A stretch of DNA of 64,000 nt from Lanius collurio (taxonomy: Eukaryota; Chordata; Aves; Passeriformes; Laniidae): assembly GCA_020086605.1 (NCBI GenBank), contig JACBWW010000016.1, positions 22,720,019 through 22,784,018 of the forward strand, given 5' to 3'. This document shows positions 12,421-37,625 of the stretch, one piece after another. The stretch's first letter is position 1. Each line of letters starts with the position of its first letter. A program made the position numbers and the translations under genes. The notes beneath the pieces were generated by a model. The model was not told where the DNA came from. It saw only the letters and a list, made by a program, of their open reading frames with translations, and did no database searches.

Positions 12421-14595
12421 CAGACCTTTATTGTTTAATGAAAATAGGAATGGCACCACAACAGCCTCTCTTCTCAATCTCATCTACTAAAAAGAAAAGC
12501 AGGAACCAAGAAAAAATGCTGACACTGTTACCTGTTAAGATTATTTCAACAATTAGTACTCCTGTCAGTCCTATTCAATGTTATGCCTAAATGTTTACAT
12601 TATAATATAAAATCTCATAATTCACCTTGAAAATAATATGTTTTTCTTATGACAGAAAAGAGAAAAATGCAGTGATTTTAAAAGACTGTTGAAAGCCACA
12701 AAAGATCCCCAGAAAAGACTGCACATTCATGATCCCTGTTGGAAGGACAGCACCAGCATCTCAAACACATGGCTTTGATCTGCCCTGCATAAGTTAAGAA
12801 GGTGTTTAAGCTTGGAAAAATGTGCTTGGAAGACTTTTATTCTCATCTGACATTTCTTTATCTGAGGGTCGCCCAGCTCTAGATTTTTTATTTAATCTGT
12901 TTTATAAATGGCTACTTGCAAAATTGTGTGGAGTTAGGCTAAGTTCTGAGTTTTCTTAGGGAAAGATCCAGCCTAGATCTCAAATTCTCACTTCATCTTC
13001 CCTCAGCACAAGTGTGTACTCCTGAGTGACAACCAACCAACTCTGACGTGTTGCTGTAAGGCACACAATAAATTATAGACCCTGCTCCAAAACTGTGAAT
13101 GTATTAGTGCTGCTGCTGCAACTGCATAAAAATCTTATTTTGGGAAAACATGAGGCATCTGCCCCAAACTGTGGACCCAGAATTTCCCAGCAGGTGAGTG
13201 AACAAGTGTGGGGTCAAATGGAAATGTTGTATGTTGAACTAAATGATACCCAAAAGCGTCTATAAACAAAGGCAGAGACAGAAACAAAATCAAAGCCTCT
13301 TCCTTTATCCTTTCATTCAGAACCAGAGCCATGTATTTAATAGTTTGTCAAGGAAGCAGCACATTCCTCACTGTTGTTAGAAATACAAACAAGCAACACT
13401 GAAAGTGATTCAGAGAGGAAAAGAGCTGCTGGCCCTGCTGCAGTGCCCAGGTGGAGCAGGTGCTGCTGAAGGAGGCAGATGAGAGTGATGGACTTACACA
13501 TGCACACTCAGCACAGAGAATGGAACAATATCCCAACATTCAACAACCAGCATCATTTTCTTTAAATGTCCTTCACGGTGGGGATGACTCCCCAGACAAG
13601 GAATGCAGCAGATGAGTAGGTAGCAAGGCAGTCCAGTTGTAGTGTTGGCCAAATTCCAAGTTCAGTAATTACACTCTGCTCTTAAATTCCCCCCGCAGCT
13701 CAGTTGGAATAAAGCTCTTTTTCAGCCTGTCCCAGAGCATTGTGTAGTGTTTCTGTGAAGCTGTACAACACCGAAAAATATCTCCTCCCATTAAAATTGC
13801 CCAGGGAATTTAGGTAGACAGAAAGCTATTACCAGAGTTGGAATGTGGGCAGAACACCAAGGTTAACTTCCACTTGCATGGGGATCAAGGGATCTTTGCT
13901 GACGAGGAGTGTCAGACCCTTATTAAAGAGCACCAGTGAGAATAGCTCACTGTGCTGCCTGAATACAAACCCTGGAACTTGGGATCTCCGCACCTGGAGG
14001 CAACCCAACACCTGGGATGTTTCCTAACAAATGACTCTATAAAAGCCTCTGATGCTGCAGAGTATCTTATCATTACCTTATGTTGTTATTTAGTAATATT
14101 TATGGAATTATTTGTTGATAAAAAAAGTTCCAGAACCTTTTTATTTTAAAAGACCCCATGAACAAAAACCAAACTGCATTTTAAAAAAGTCTCCCAAGAG
14201 AAAAGCAGCAATATAGCCCAAATATGTTGAGGCAAGTGTTTTAATTTCAGTAAGTAGATACACCAAGAACCCCACAGAGTATTTAAGTATTTAAGCAATC
14301 TGAGCCAGGCCTGCAGCAGGAGTGAAAGCATTCTGTGTTATGTTAAATAGATAGATGTAACAGTTTTCTTACCCTCCAAAGTAGGAGTAATTTAAAATAT
14401 TTAGGTAACTGACTCCCAAATTCATTTATACCCCAAAAATTTATTCTTACTAAACAAGAATAATTTAGAACAGTCAATGTAAAAATTCCTCTAAGAAGGA
14501 AAAAACTCCAAATCCATCACATACAGTGAGTCTGTTATTTGTAGTCTGTGCCCTTTTTTCCCTTTTCTCCCTGTAGTTGCCTTTCTTCTTTCAGC
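12421..14595 (-). other. Probable TACSTD2 3' UTR and downstream sequence
   Basis: There is no coding sequence. On the minus strand AATAAA poly(A) signals lie at 14440-14445, 14139-14144 and 12427-12432 (seen as TTTATT on the plus strand). The first gives a 3' UTR of about 170 bases, the last about 2.2 kb. The sequence alone does not say which is used. Confidence 0.4.
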
Positions 14596-15525
14596 TCAGG
14601 GCAGCTCTAAGCTTGGGGTTTTAATTTCCCTCATTTCTTTACTCTCAAATTTTTTATATTTCCTTGTGTGCAGCCACTTGAGGATGAGCAGCACAGCGAT
14701 GCCAATGCCAGCAGTCAGGACCACCACGGTGACCACAGCACTAATGCCAGCTGCCAGCTGCCTCATGCAGAACTCTGGGGGCTTTTCATCCACATAGTAA
14801 ATCCAGAGCTTTTCAATAGCCAGAGCATCTCCATTGACTGAGACAGTTAATTTACTGTTGGGATGAAATATAGAGTCATTGTTTACATCTTTTTCAAAGT
14901 AATAAGCCACATCAGCTATATCTACATCCCACCTGGGTTTCTTCTTCTGGTCCAGGCGGATTTGGATAAGTGGGGGGTCGTACTTGATGGCTGCAATGTA
15001 CTTGGGGTGCAGCTTGTACCTGCTCTCAAACAGGCGTGTCAGGGCCTTGGCCACGTCGGGAACATCGAAGGCACGGGAGCTCCTGTTGTGCATCAGCTCC
15101 ATGTAGATCCACCTTGTCCGGACCAGCTCGCTGCAGCTCAGGCTCCTGTCTCCCTTCTCCGTCCTCCTCAGGCCGGCGGTGTTCACACACCAGCACGTGC
15201 TGGACTGATTGCACTGCCTGGCCTCAAAGACCCCACTGTCCTCGCAGTCGGGGTTGTAAATGCCATCACTGTCTGACAGCCCATGGGGAGGTCTCCAGAA
15301 GCGCTTCTCCTTCAGGGGGGTCGTTTCTGCCTTCATCAGGAAGCATTTTGGAGTCAGGGTCGAGCAGTCGACAGGGTGATCTGAACCTGCCAGCCTGCAG
15401 GTGCAGTTCCCAGGGCCGTCCTGGGCACACACTGCCCACTTGTTGGTTGCACAGGTACAGCTGGCATGGGCTGGTGAAGCGACCGCCAGGATCAAACCCA
15501 GCACCACCCCAAAGAGAGGCTCCAT
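14596..15525 (-). CDS. TACSTD2: Tumour-associated calcium signal transducer 2 (TROP2), single exon
   Basis: Epithelial type I membrane glycoprotein related to EPCAM, involved in adhesion and signalling through regulated cleavage. The frame is intact and intronless. I start at the ATG at 15525 (A at -3, G at +4); the open frame extends six codons upstream but only to a GTG. The product has 309 residues (human 323): signal peptide 1-21 ending AHA, a Cys-rich region at about 23-54, a thyroglobulin type-1 domain at about 58-131 with CWCVNTAG at 111-118, a conserved membrane-proximal domain (Asn-X-Ser at 147), a membrane helix at about 258-283 and a basic tail with KYKKFESKE. Being single-exon separates it from multi-exon EPCAM, and its place between OMA1 and MYSM1 matches human TACSTD2. 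Confidence 0.96.
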   Translation of the reverse strand: MEPLFGVVLGLILAVASPAHASCTCATNKWAVCAQDGPGNCTCRLAGSDHPVDCSTLTPKCFLMKAETTPLKEKRFWRPPHGLSDSDGIYNPDCEDSGVFEARQCNQSSTCWCVNTAGLRRTEKGDRSLSCSELVRTRWIYMELMHNRSSRAFDVPDVAKALTRLFESRYKLHPKYIAAIKYDPPLIQIRLDQKKKPRWDVDIADVAYYFEKDVNNDSIFHPNSKLTVSVNGDALAIEKLWIYYVDEKPPEFCMRQLAAGISAVVTVVVLTAGIGIAVLLILKWLHTRKYKKFESKEMREIKTPSLELP

Positions 15526-15599
15526 AGTGCAGGAGAAAAGCACAGATGAAGTCCTGAGTGACAGCAGGCAGCATCCAAAGCTTTAATCCACTGAGGGAG

Positions 15600-18190
15600 C
15601 CTGCTCATTCCTACACCCTGGTGTGCTGCTCCCTTTATTGATTCAAATCAGACCCACCAAACAGGTTCTTCTTCCAAAACAACTGACATCTCCTTCCCAA
15701 ATCCCAGTCAACAGCTCCCCAACTCCCTGTTACTTCTCAGGGAGTGGCACCTACCTCCAGCTGCCTCCCTCGCTCCTGCTTGATGAGGAAACAACAGGGA
15801 AGAGGCAGCAGCCAAGCTCCCACCAGGGGCTTCCGTTACGGATTAAAGACAAGCAGCTGGCCCTTCTCCTTTAGACTTTTTATGGACTCTATGCAAACGA
15901 GTGTTTAAGGAGTTTCTCCCATTTCTTTTGGAAAAAATCCTACTCCTCCACTTCCATCATGGTTTTTCCTGTGTCTTTCACTGCACAGCATCTGTATCAT
16001 TCCACTCTCTAGATTCTTATCAGTTATGGACTTTCTATGTTCATAGCTTTATTAAATAAAGCCTTTGGGAGTTTTCTGTTTGCTGCCTGGAGCAGCTGTC
16101 AATTCATGAGGAACCACTGCTGACCAAGTTGATGGCTGCTCTCCTGCACACAGAGCACAGGAGTGCAGCCTCATTTTCCAGCACGCAAATTCTCTCCCAC
16201 CTTTCCTTTGGCACATGCTCATCCCAAGGCAGCACTAGGAATGCTGATTTTCATGCTTACGTTACCCTTAAAAAATTGTTTGTTGTTTCTGAAGAAATTT
16301 TTTAATCTGAATTTTAATAATGCCTTTCACAGAACACTCCAGTGGCTCCCAAGTCTCCCAGTGAACTACAAACTCATATTACCATTTCCCTGTGCTTTGG
16401 CAGCAGCTAACAGAGACTTTCCAGTTTGCATTGAGTCCCATTCATTTGATTTGTCAAACCCTGTCGGACTCTTTATAAATCATTATTTTGGGACCAGTAC
16501 TGACCACAGAGCAGTGTGAGCACTGTAGTGCCAGCCACGTGCCTTGCAGTCAGCTCCCACCTCTGTGCTGCTTACCTGAGCACTGCCCCACTTCCAGCCC
16601 GTGCCAGCTCCTGCACTCAGGGCTCCTGTCCGTGTGCACACTGGGAAGGACCCTGCCCACCAGGGACTGCTCACAACTCAGAGGAGGTGTAAAATCAGAG
16701 CTCCACATGGAAACAGGAGCTAAATACCCTCTGCCAAAGCAGGACACAATCTGGACATTCCTTCAGGCAATAATAACTGTAGTTACCTTTCTTGGAAAAT
16801 AATTGAGATCTACAGGTAAAAGTTTTATTAAAATTGCCAGGTAAGTCAATTTGTCATTTTGATGAGTCTATAATAGTTTAGCAACTCTTTTCCCATTTTA
16901 AGTTTTTTGTTTACCCACACTCCAATAATCTCCTTTTTTTTAATTTTCACATCCCTCCTTCAAAGTCAAAATCCATTTAACTATCACCTGCCTCCTCATA
17001 TCTTGTCTTTATTTTATTTCACAGTACTTAAATGCCAAATGTGAAATATAATTGAAAATAAAAGTGCACATCTTCATCGACTTTTTTCTTTTACTGGAGG
17101 ATTTTAACCTCTGTAAATAAGGAAGGAACAGACTTACTTTAAAGACAAGTTTTTCTAACTATCTATGTACTATTATATATTTATGTATGTTAAAAAAATG
17201 TAATGCCTCTATCACACCAAAAAAAGTGTTATTTCTTTTAATCCATGCTAAGCTGTAACAGTACTACAAGAGTTAATTATTTAGAACAGCAGGCTGTAAA
17301 AGGAATAATCCTGTAGGAAATGTGGAGTGCATTATTTTTTTAGTGATCTCTGCTTCCATGGAAACAATTTCTCAGCACAATTCTAAACCTCGTAAAAGTA
17401 GGGCAGTAGGTCTATGTAAAGCAGCAATTAAACAACCCGAATACTTTTATCTAGGCCATTAAATACTTTGTCCAGCATCACATGTGATTACAGTGTTCAC
17501 TGGGATGTTAAACCAGCAGCTCCTTCCCCTGGGGAAGGATGAAGGCCCTTATCCCTCACTTCCTCAGAGATGCACAGCACCAGCACAGCTCCTTTCTCTC
17601 CCCACGCAGACACTCGGGGTGCTCAGCTGTGCCACCCCCCTTTTTGGGGTGCACTGCCCTCCTGCACAGCCTCTCCTTCCCCTACAGACACTCTGTGCTC
17701 ATGGCTCAGCCCTGCCCCTGCAGCACAGCAGTGTGGTTAACAGAGCAGGAACCAGCACATTGGGGTCAGAGCTGGGGAAGGAATACGGCTGATGGGAGGG
17801 CATCTGCTGGGCAAACCCCTCACCCTGCTGGGTCAGGACTGGGACATGGGGGTGGCAAACACTGGGGTACCATCCCAGCATCCCTGCCCCGAGTACCACT
17901 GGATAATCTTCTGAAGGAGACTAAAGCGCAGGGGGTGTCAAACGAAGGAAACAACCGCACACCGGGGCACACGTGCCCTAAATGCGCTCCCCAGCACAAG
18001 TTTCCACGCCCTCTTAGGAACAGTTTTGCTCCGAGCTCCAAACCTTTCCCGCAGCAGCTGGAACAGAGCGCCCTCTGCTGGGGCCGAGCTGTATTCTGTC
18101 ACTTGGCCATTGCCACCGACCTGGAACAAAGCAACTCCAGACCCCCAGCTTGGAGACAAGAAACTGTTACAACTGCACACACAGCTTCCA
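15600..18190. other. Intergenic region between TACSTD2 and the MYSM1 3' end
   Basis: It includes the TACSTD2 promoter side (15530-15900) and a GC-richer block at 17480-18180. The longest frame, 222 codons on the plus strand at 17539-18207, has low-complexity Pro/Ser/His composition, resembles no family I know, and is judged non-coding. No repeats were recognised. Confidence 0.5.
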
Positions 18191-18209
18191 GGGTATTGCA
18201 GATATAGTC

Positions 18210-18215
18210 TTTATT
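18210..18215 (-). terminator. Candidate poly(A) signal (AATAAA) for MYSM1
   Basis: TTTATT on the plus strand reads AATAAA on the minus strand. It is the canonical hexamer chosen here as the distal end of MYSM1 because GC-rich intergenic sequence follows. Confidence 0.35.
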
Positions 18216-19891
18216 AGCAGACTTTTGTCTATCATCAGTTAGAAAAAGCAGAGAAGCAAGCAAAGGAAAAAAATACTGAATATAGTGGTAACAGCATTAA
18301 GTTTTTGCTTGGTTATGGATTGTTTATTTTTTTCAACTGAATTGTTTTTGGAAAGTTAAATAGTTAAAAAAAACACTAGGGATGTTCCCTCCCCTTGCAC
18401 ACAAGATCTGCATTCCTTTGAGGCAGCACTGCTGGTAACTGGGAGAGCAAAACATGATAAACATGATTCAGCTAATAAATGTCCATAGGGATATTTGCCA
18501 GAATTGACATCTTGGGAGAGGTTGTTTGGGTTTATTTTGTGGGGTTTTGTTTGTTTCTTTTTTTCCTTTCTAAAGGGCTGAATTCCAGTTTTAATTGTAT
18601 CATTCTACTCACTACTCAACAATTTCTCATGTCCTGAGCAACCTAGTAAGGTGTAACACTGGTCCTGTGGAAAGGAACAGCAGATTAGTCTGCACAGGTC
18701 CACTGAAACAAAGCCTAGATGGGGATAAAAAAAGCTTTATAATAGAAAGTTTTCATGCCTAAAATGTGTTTGGTAGCAGAACTGGTATAGTAGTAAAACA
18801 GATTTTTATCTCCTGGGAAGCATGCAACTTCCAAACTCATATCATTAACCACTCATGAAACTAAATGATGAAAAGTAGTTCATTTATTTTCTGGCTCCTG
18901 TCAACTAAATCATTACTTAGCATCACAACGGTGCTCTTTGTAATTCCTATAGAATTCTGTGTGTTAGACTGGATCCTGATGGTACAAGCATTGTGTTTTC
19001 TCCCACACCACCCTGCAACAAATGCTTGGAAATCTGGAGCCTTTATGTGCATGGCAAAGGCTCAATCACACCCCATGTCCTCAGAAACAAATCACTTCAA
19101 AAGTTGGGGTTACTCAAACCTTTCCTCATGTAACAACACTGTTAAATCCAATAATACAGCCAGGTTACTTTACCTCAGTGATCATTACAGAAAGAAGCAG
19201 CCAGGACATTGTTACCACTACACCTGGCTAATCCTGACCCATCCTTCCAGGGCTGGGAACAGCTTGTGGACAACAGTTTCTACTTCACGGTGCTGTAACA
19301 CAAGTGGTTCAAAATGCTCCTCCTGCCAGCTCTAATTGCTGCTGTCAGGACATTGACACTGGGTGATTTTCCAGAGTAATGTGGGCAAAACTGCAACCCA
19401 ACACCCCAGACTGAGAGGGAGGAATGCTTTCCCACCTGGAATGTAGCTTAAGCAGGAAGCCAGGAATCCATGCAATACTGGTAGTCAGGAAGCCTCAAAG
19501 ATGACAGTTTAGAGTAAATGCAGGCTGAATCAACAGGCCAGATAGAGATGGATACACCAAGTGGTAAATTACACACAGGAGTGGGACCTAAAGCTGTGCA
19601 CCAGCACATCTGAACACAGAGAGAGCACACAACACCCACCAGTACTCTTGAGTCTACTCTTAAAATCACTGAGCTTCAAGGGCTCAGATTTTTGTCTGAT
19701 CAGGTTCTGCACCTTCTGTTTAGTGACAGAAAGAGACTCATGAGGCCTGATAAAAATATAACATTAACTTCCTGGGAAGGAGTTCGCTCCTTGGGATGCA
19801 ACTCTACAATTTTAAAGCTTTTCAAACTCTTTATACAAACAAAAAGCTGAAACATATAAAATCTTAACATTTCATTTATGTTATGTAGAAC

Positions 19892-19922
19892 TCTATATAT
19901 ATATATATATACACACACACAT
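19892..19922. repeat. (TA)n(CA)n microsatellite
   Basis: About nine TA units are followed by about six CA units, inside the probable MYSM1 3' UTR. Confidence 0.9.
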
Positions 19923-21128
19923 ATTTTCTTAACATAAAAATTGGGTCCATTGTCTCCCCTCTAGATATAAACTCAAAGTCTTGCTTGAGACTTTCAAATA
20001 TCCTTTAGACCTCTTTGAGAAACTCTGCCCAAGATAAACATGTGTAAATAGTAATACCTGTAAATAAGTCAAATTTCCTTAGTATTTACAAAGCAACATT
20101 TAAAGCACATTTTTGCTAAAAAGACTAGCAATGATACAGCTCATGAAACATTTCCAAGTTGCAATCAGGAAACTTCTCAATCAAGATCAATCTGTGACTG
20201 ATTTATCTAAATATATACCTGTATAAAATCATAACAGAGGAACTGGTATAAACCAGTGTTTTCCTATTGAACTGCACATTATAGAGAAGACTCTGAATAT
20301 AAAAGTTGGGATTTTTTTTTCTTTAAAAACACAAATCCTTTTCCTCTCGTTGCACTCACTTTGCTGTCAATGAGGAGCTCATGTTTCCACAGGAAACAGG
20401 GGCAATTAGAAGTGGACAAACCACAATAAAACCTCCCTGCAGAATGGAAGGTCAGGAAGATGCAACCTGCAGTAAGACAGGAGTTATAATTTCCACTGGA
20501 AACAAACACAGCCACTACTGAGAAGTCATGAAACTCATCAGCTTTTTCTCCCCAATATAGAAGCAGGATGACAAAGAACATGCCAAAAAGCTAATTGACC
20601 ATCAGAATCAATGGGGAAAAGTAGTACAGAAAATAATGGTAAAAAAAGAAACTGGGTGATGTATTTTGCTACAACTGAATGAAACTTCAGACTGGATACC
20701 AGGAAAGTTTGAGCTACAAAACTCTCATTTCAGTTAAGTTTCCCTTTTGTGAACTCATTCAAGCTTACACTCCCTAAAGCAAAGGAGCAAATGCATTCTG
20801 AGTTAGAGGTGCACTTGTGGATAAAAGAATTAAATGAAGTCCCCAAACTGAAGGACTTGAGAGAGGACAAGCTCTCCCTGAAGACTGATGCACAGCATTC
20901 TTGACAGGGTGTGCTCCTTCCCAAGCATCAGGCTGGTCAATCATTAACCTCATTAGCATTAAGCATTCCTTGGGCACACAGGTCACACACATTGGGAGTT
21001 TTTAAACCACAACAACAAGATGACACTGGGTTCTGTAACACTATCAAAAGGGATAACAATTCTGAAAGAGTTGACAGAATGGAGAGGAGGGGAAGAAATT
21101 AAAAAATAAAATCAAAATTCCAAAGCCA

Positions 21129-35775
<14,647 letters not shown>

Positions 35776-35934
35776 GACACCGGGCCTGCCGCTATCGCGG
35801 GAAGGGGCGGGCTCGGCGCCGCGGAGATGGGCGGGAGCAGCGCCCCGAGGAGAGGCCCCGGCGGAGGCGGAGATGGCGCTGAGGTAGGCGGGGCTTGGGC
35901 CGGCAGGGGCGGGCGGGGACCTGAGGGCCGGTGG

Positions 35935-36180
35935 CCGGGCTGTGAGGGCCTGTGGTGGGGCCGTGAGGGGCCGTGAGGGGCCGTGGCCGGGCTGTGAGGA
36001 GACATAGTCGGGCCGTGAAGGGCCGTGGCCGGGCCGTGAGGGGCCGTGGCCGGGCCGTGAGGGGACGCGGTCGGGCTGTGAGGGGACACGGCCGGGCTGT
36101 GAGAAGACGTGGCCGGGCCGTGAGGGGACATGGCCGAGAGCTGAGGGGACATGGCCGGGAGCTGAGGGGACATGGCTGGG
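35935..36180. repeat. 21-bp GC-rich minisatellite next to the MYSM1 promoter
   Basis: About 11 imperfect copies of a 21-base unit, plus-strand form close to ggccgtgaggggacatggcc plus one base. Because 21 is a multiple of three, each minus-strand frame is a seven-residue repeat (for example GHGPSRP), which explains the long open frames here. Confidence 0.88.
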
Positions 36181-36284
36181 CTGAGAGCGAAGGGGGGAAG
36201 GGATGACAGTCAAGGAGGGGCTGAGGAGGAGTGCGGGAGGTGGCGGTGGAAGGTTGGAGCACACGCTGGTGAAGGGCACCCTCA

Positions 36285-36722
36285 GAGATAAGCGCAGGGC
36301 TGGGCTCCTGCCTGCGAGAAGGACATGGAGGGGCTGGAGCACAGGTGTGATGAGGGGCTGGGGAGGCTCAGCTTGAAGAAAAGGAGGTTCAGTGGGGACC
36401 TTTTCTCTCTCCACAACTCCCTGACAGGAGGATGCAGCCAGGCTGGGTCGGGCTCTGCTCCCAGGGAGCAAAGGACAGGGCAAGAGAAAACGGCCTCAAG
36501 TTGCACCAAGGGAGGTTTAGATTAGCTGTTAGGAAAAATTCCTTCACAGAAGAGGTGATTAAACATGGAAACACCCTGCCCAGGTTAGTGGTCCCTGAAG
36601 GTGTTTAAGAAAAGACTGGACGTGGCACTCAGTGCTCTGGTTTACAAGGTGGTGATCGGTCAAAGGTTGGACTTGATGATCTCAGAAGTTTTTTCCATCC
36701 TAAATGGTTCTGTGATCCTGGG
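36285..36722 (+). mobile_element. CR1 LINE, 5'-truncated, upstream of MYSM1
   Basis: Landmarks: aaggacatggaggggctgga, ggaggctcagcttgaagaaa, agattagctgttaggaaaaa, gttggacttgatgatctcag and the end atggttctgtgatcctg. It closely resembles the copy at 7361-7790 in its last 200 bases. It lies between the minisatellite and the CAIAP 3' end. Confidence 0.88.
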
Positions 36723-37046
36723 TACCCACACAGGCTGTGTGCCCCCCGTGTCCTTCAAGTATGTGGGCATGTCTCTTCATTCACCAGGGCATTGTGAGAG
36801 TCAAGTTAAAATGTTGTTTTATCAATAACAAAAAATCGGGTTTATTTTCATTCTCATGTTCTTCAATATGTGTTTCGTTTCACAAGAGGTATTTGAGTGT
36901 TTGTAATAATTTGGCTTGTAATCTGAAGGGAAGTGTAAGGGTTAATTATCATTACATAGGAAATAACCCCAGAGAAATTTCTGTTGACTCAGAAAGTGTT
37001 TCTGTTTATATTTGTGTTGTCATCTCAATACAAATATTTTGAACCA

Positions 37047-37625
37047 ACAAACTCGGTTGCAACCTTTTTATTCTGAACATTTCATCTTTGTGGTGGAATG
37101 GATTTCAAAGTGAAATTAAAAAATGGCAAATGTGTTTTCATTCTCTCTACTTAAAAATGCAAAATCTAGACAATGGTATGATGAAAGAAAAATAATTGTT
37201 AATAATTGTTGTAGTCTCAGGAATACGTTGAGGATACAGACATCTTTTTATTCATAATAGTTTTTTTTTTAAATTGTAGTTTTACCAAACAATGCTTAAC
37301 TAAGCTATCCATACAGGCTAATAGTCACAGATATATGAAAAGATATTTTCTATCTTTGTCTTGATTTTTACTTGAGGAGGTCAAACACAATGTGTTTAAG
37401 GCTAGAGCATTTTAAATAGGTCCCAAGTATGAGATTCATGAGAGACATGGAAGACTGATCAATACTTAAAAGTTTAACAGTGTCTTTAAGATCATTTTTT
37501 TCCAAGATCACCTTTGCTAACTGAATTCCGCCAACTCAAGCATAATTCTCAATCATATTCTACAATAGGACTACCCAAAATACATTAAAGAGAATTTAAC
37601 TGTTGAGTTGTTTTCTTTTACATCT
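37047..37625 (-). other. Probable CAIAP 3' UTR
   Basis: AT-rich sequence after the CAIAP stop codon. Minus-strand AATAAA signals lie at 37252-37247 and 37072-37067. The span shown assumes use of the distal one. Confidence 0.4.

Larger units (their letters stand above)
18195..21128 (-). other. Probable MYSM1 3' UTR
   Basis: This is sequence downstream of the MYSM1 stop codon (TGA at 21131-21129) without coding exons. On the minus strand a canonical AATAAA lies at 18215-18210, which would give a 3' UTR of about 2.9 kb. A (TA)n(CA)n microsatellite sits at 19892-19922. Earlier poly(A) sites are possible. Confidence 0.45.

Noticed and set aside
15036..15527. 163-codon plus-strand frame
   Set aside because: Antisense shadow of TACSTD2, with low-complexity Ser/Arg/Cys composition.
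14596..15543. TACSTD2 starting six codons earlier
   Set aside because: The upstream codon is GTG; the ATG at 15525 has a good context and directly precedes a signal peptide.
17539..18207. 222-codon plus-strand frame
   Set aside because: Pro/Ser/His-rich with no domain, in a GC-rich intergenic block; no splice context or family match.
35792..36262. Heptad-repeat proteins of about 155 codons on the minus strand
   Set aside because: Products of the 21-bp minisatellite, open in all three frames because the unit is a multiple of three.
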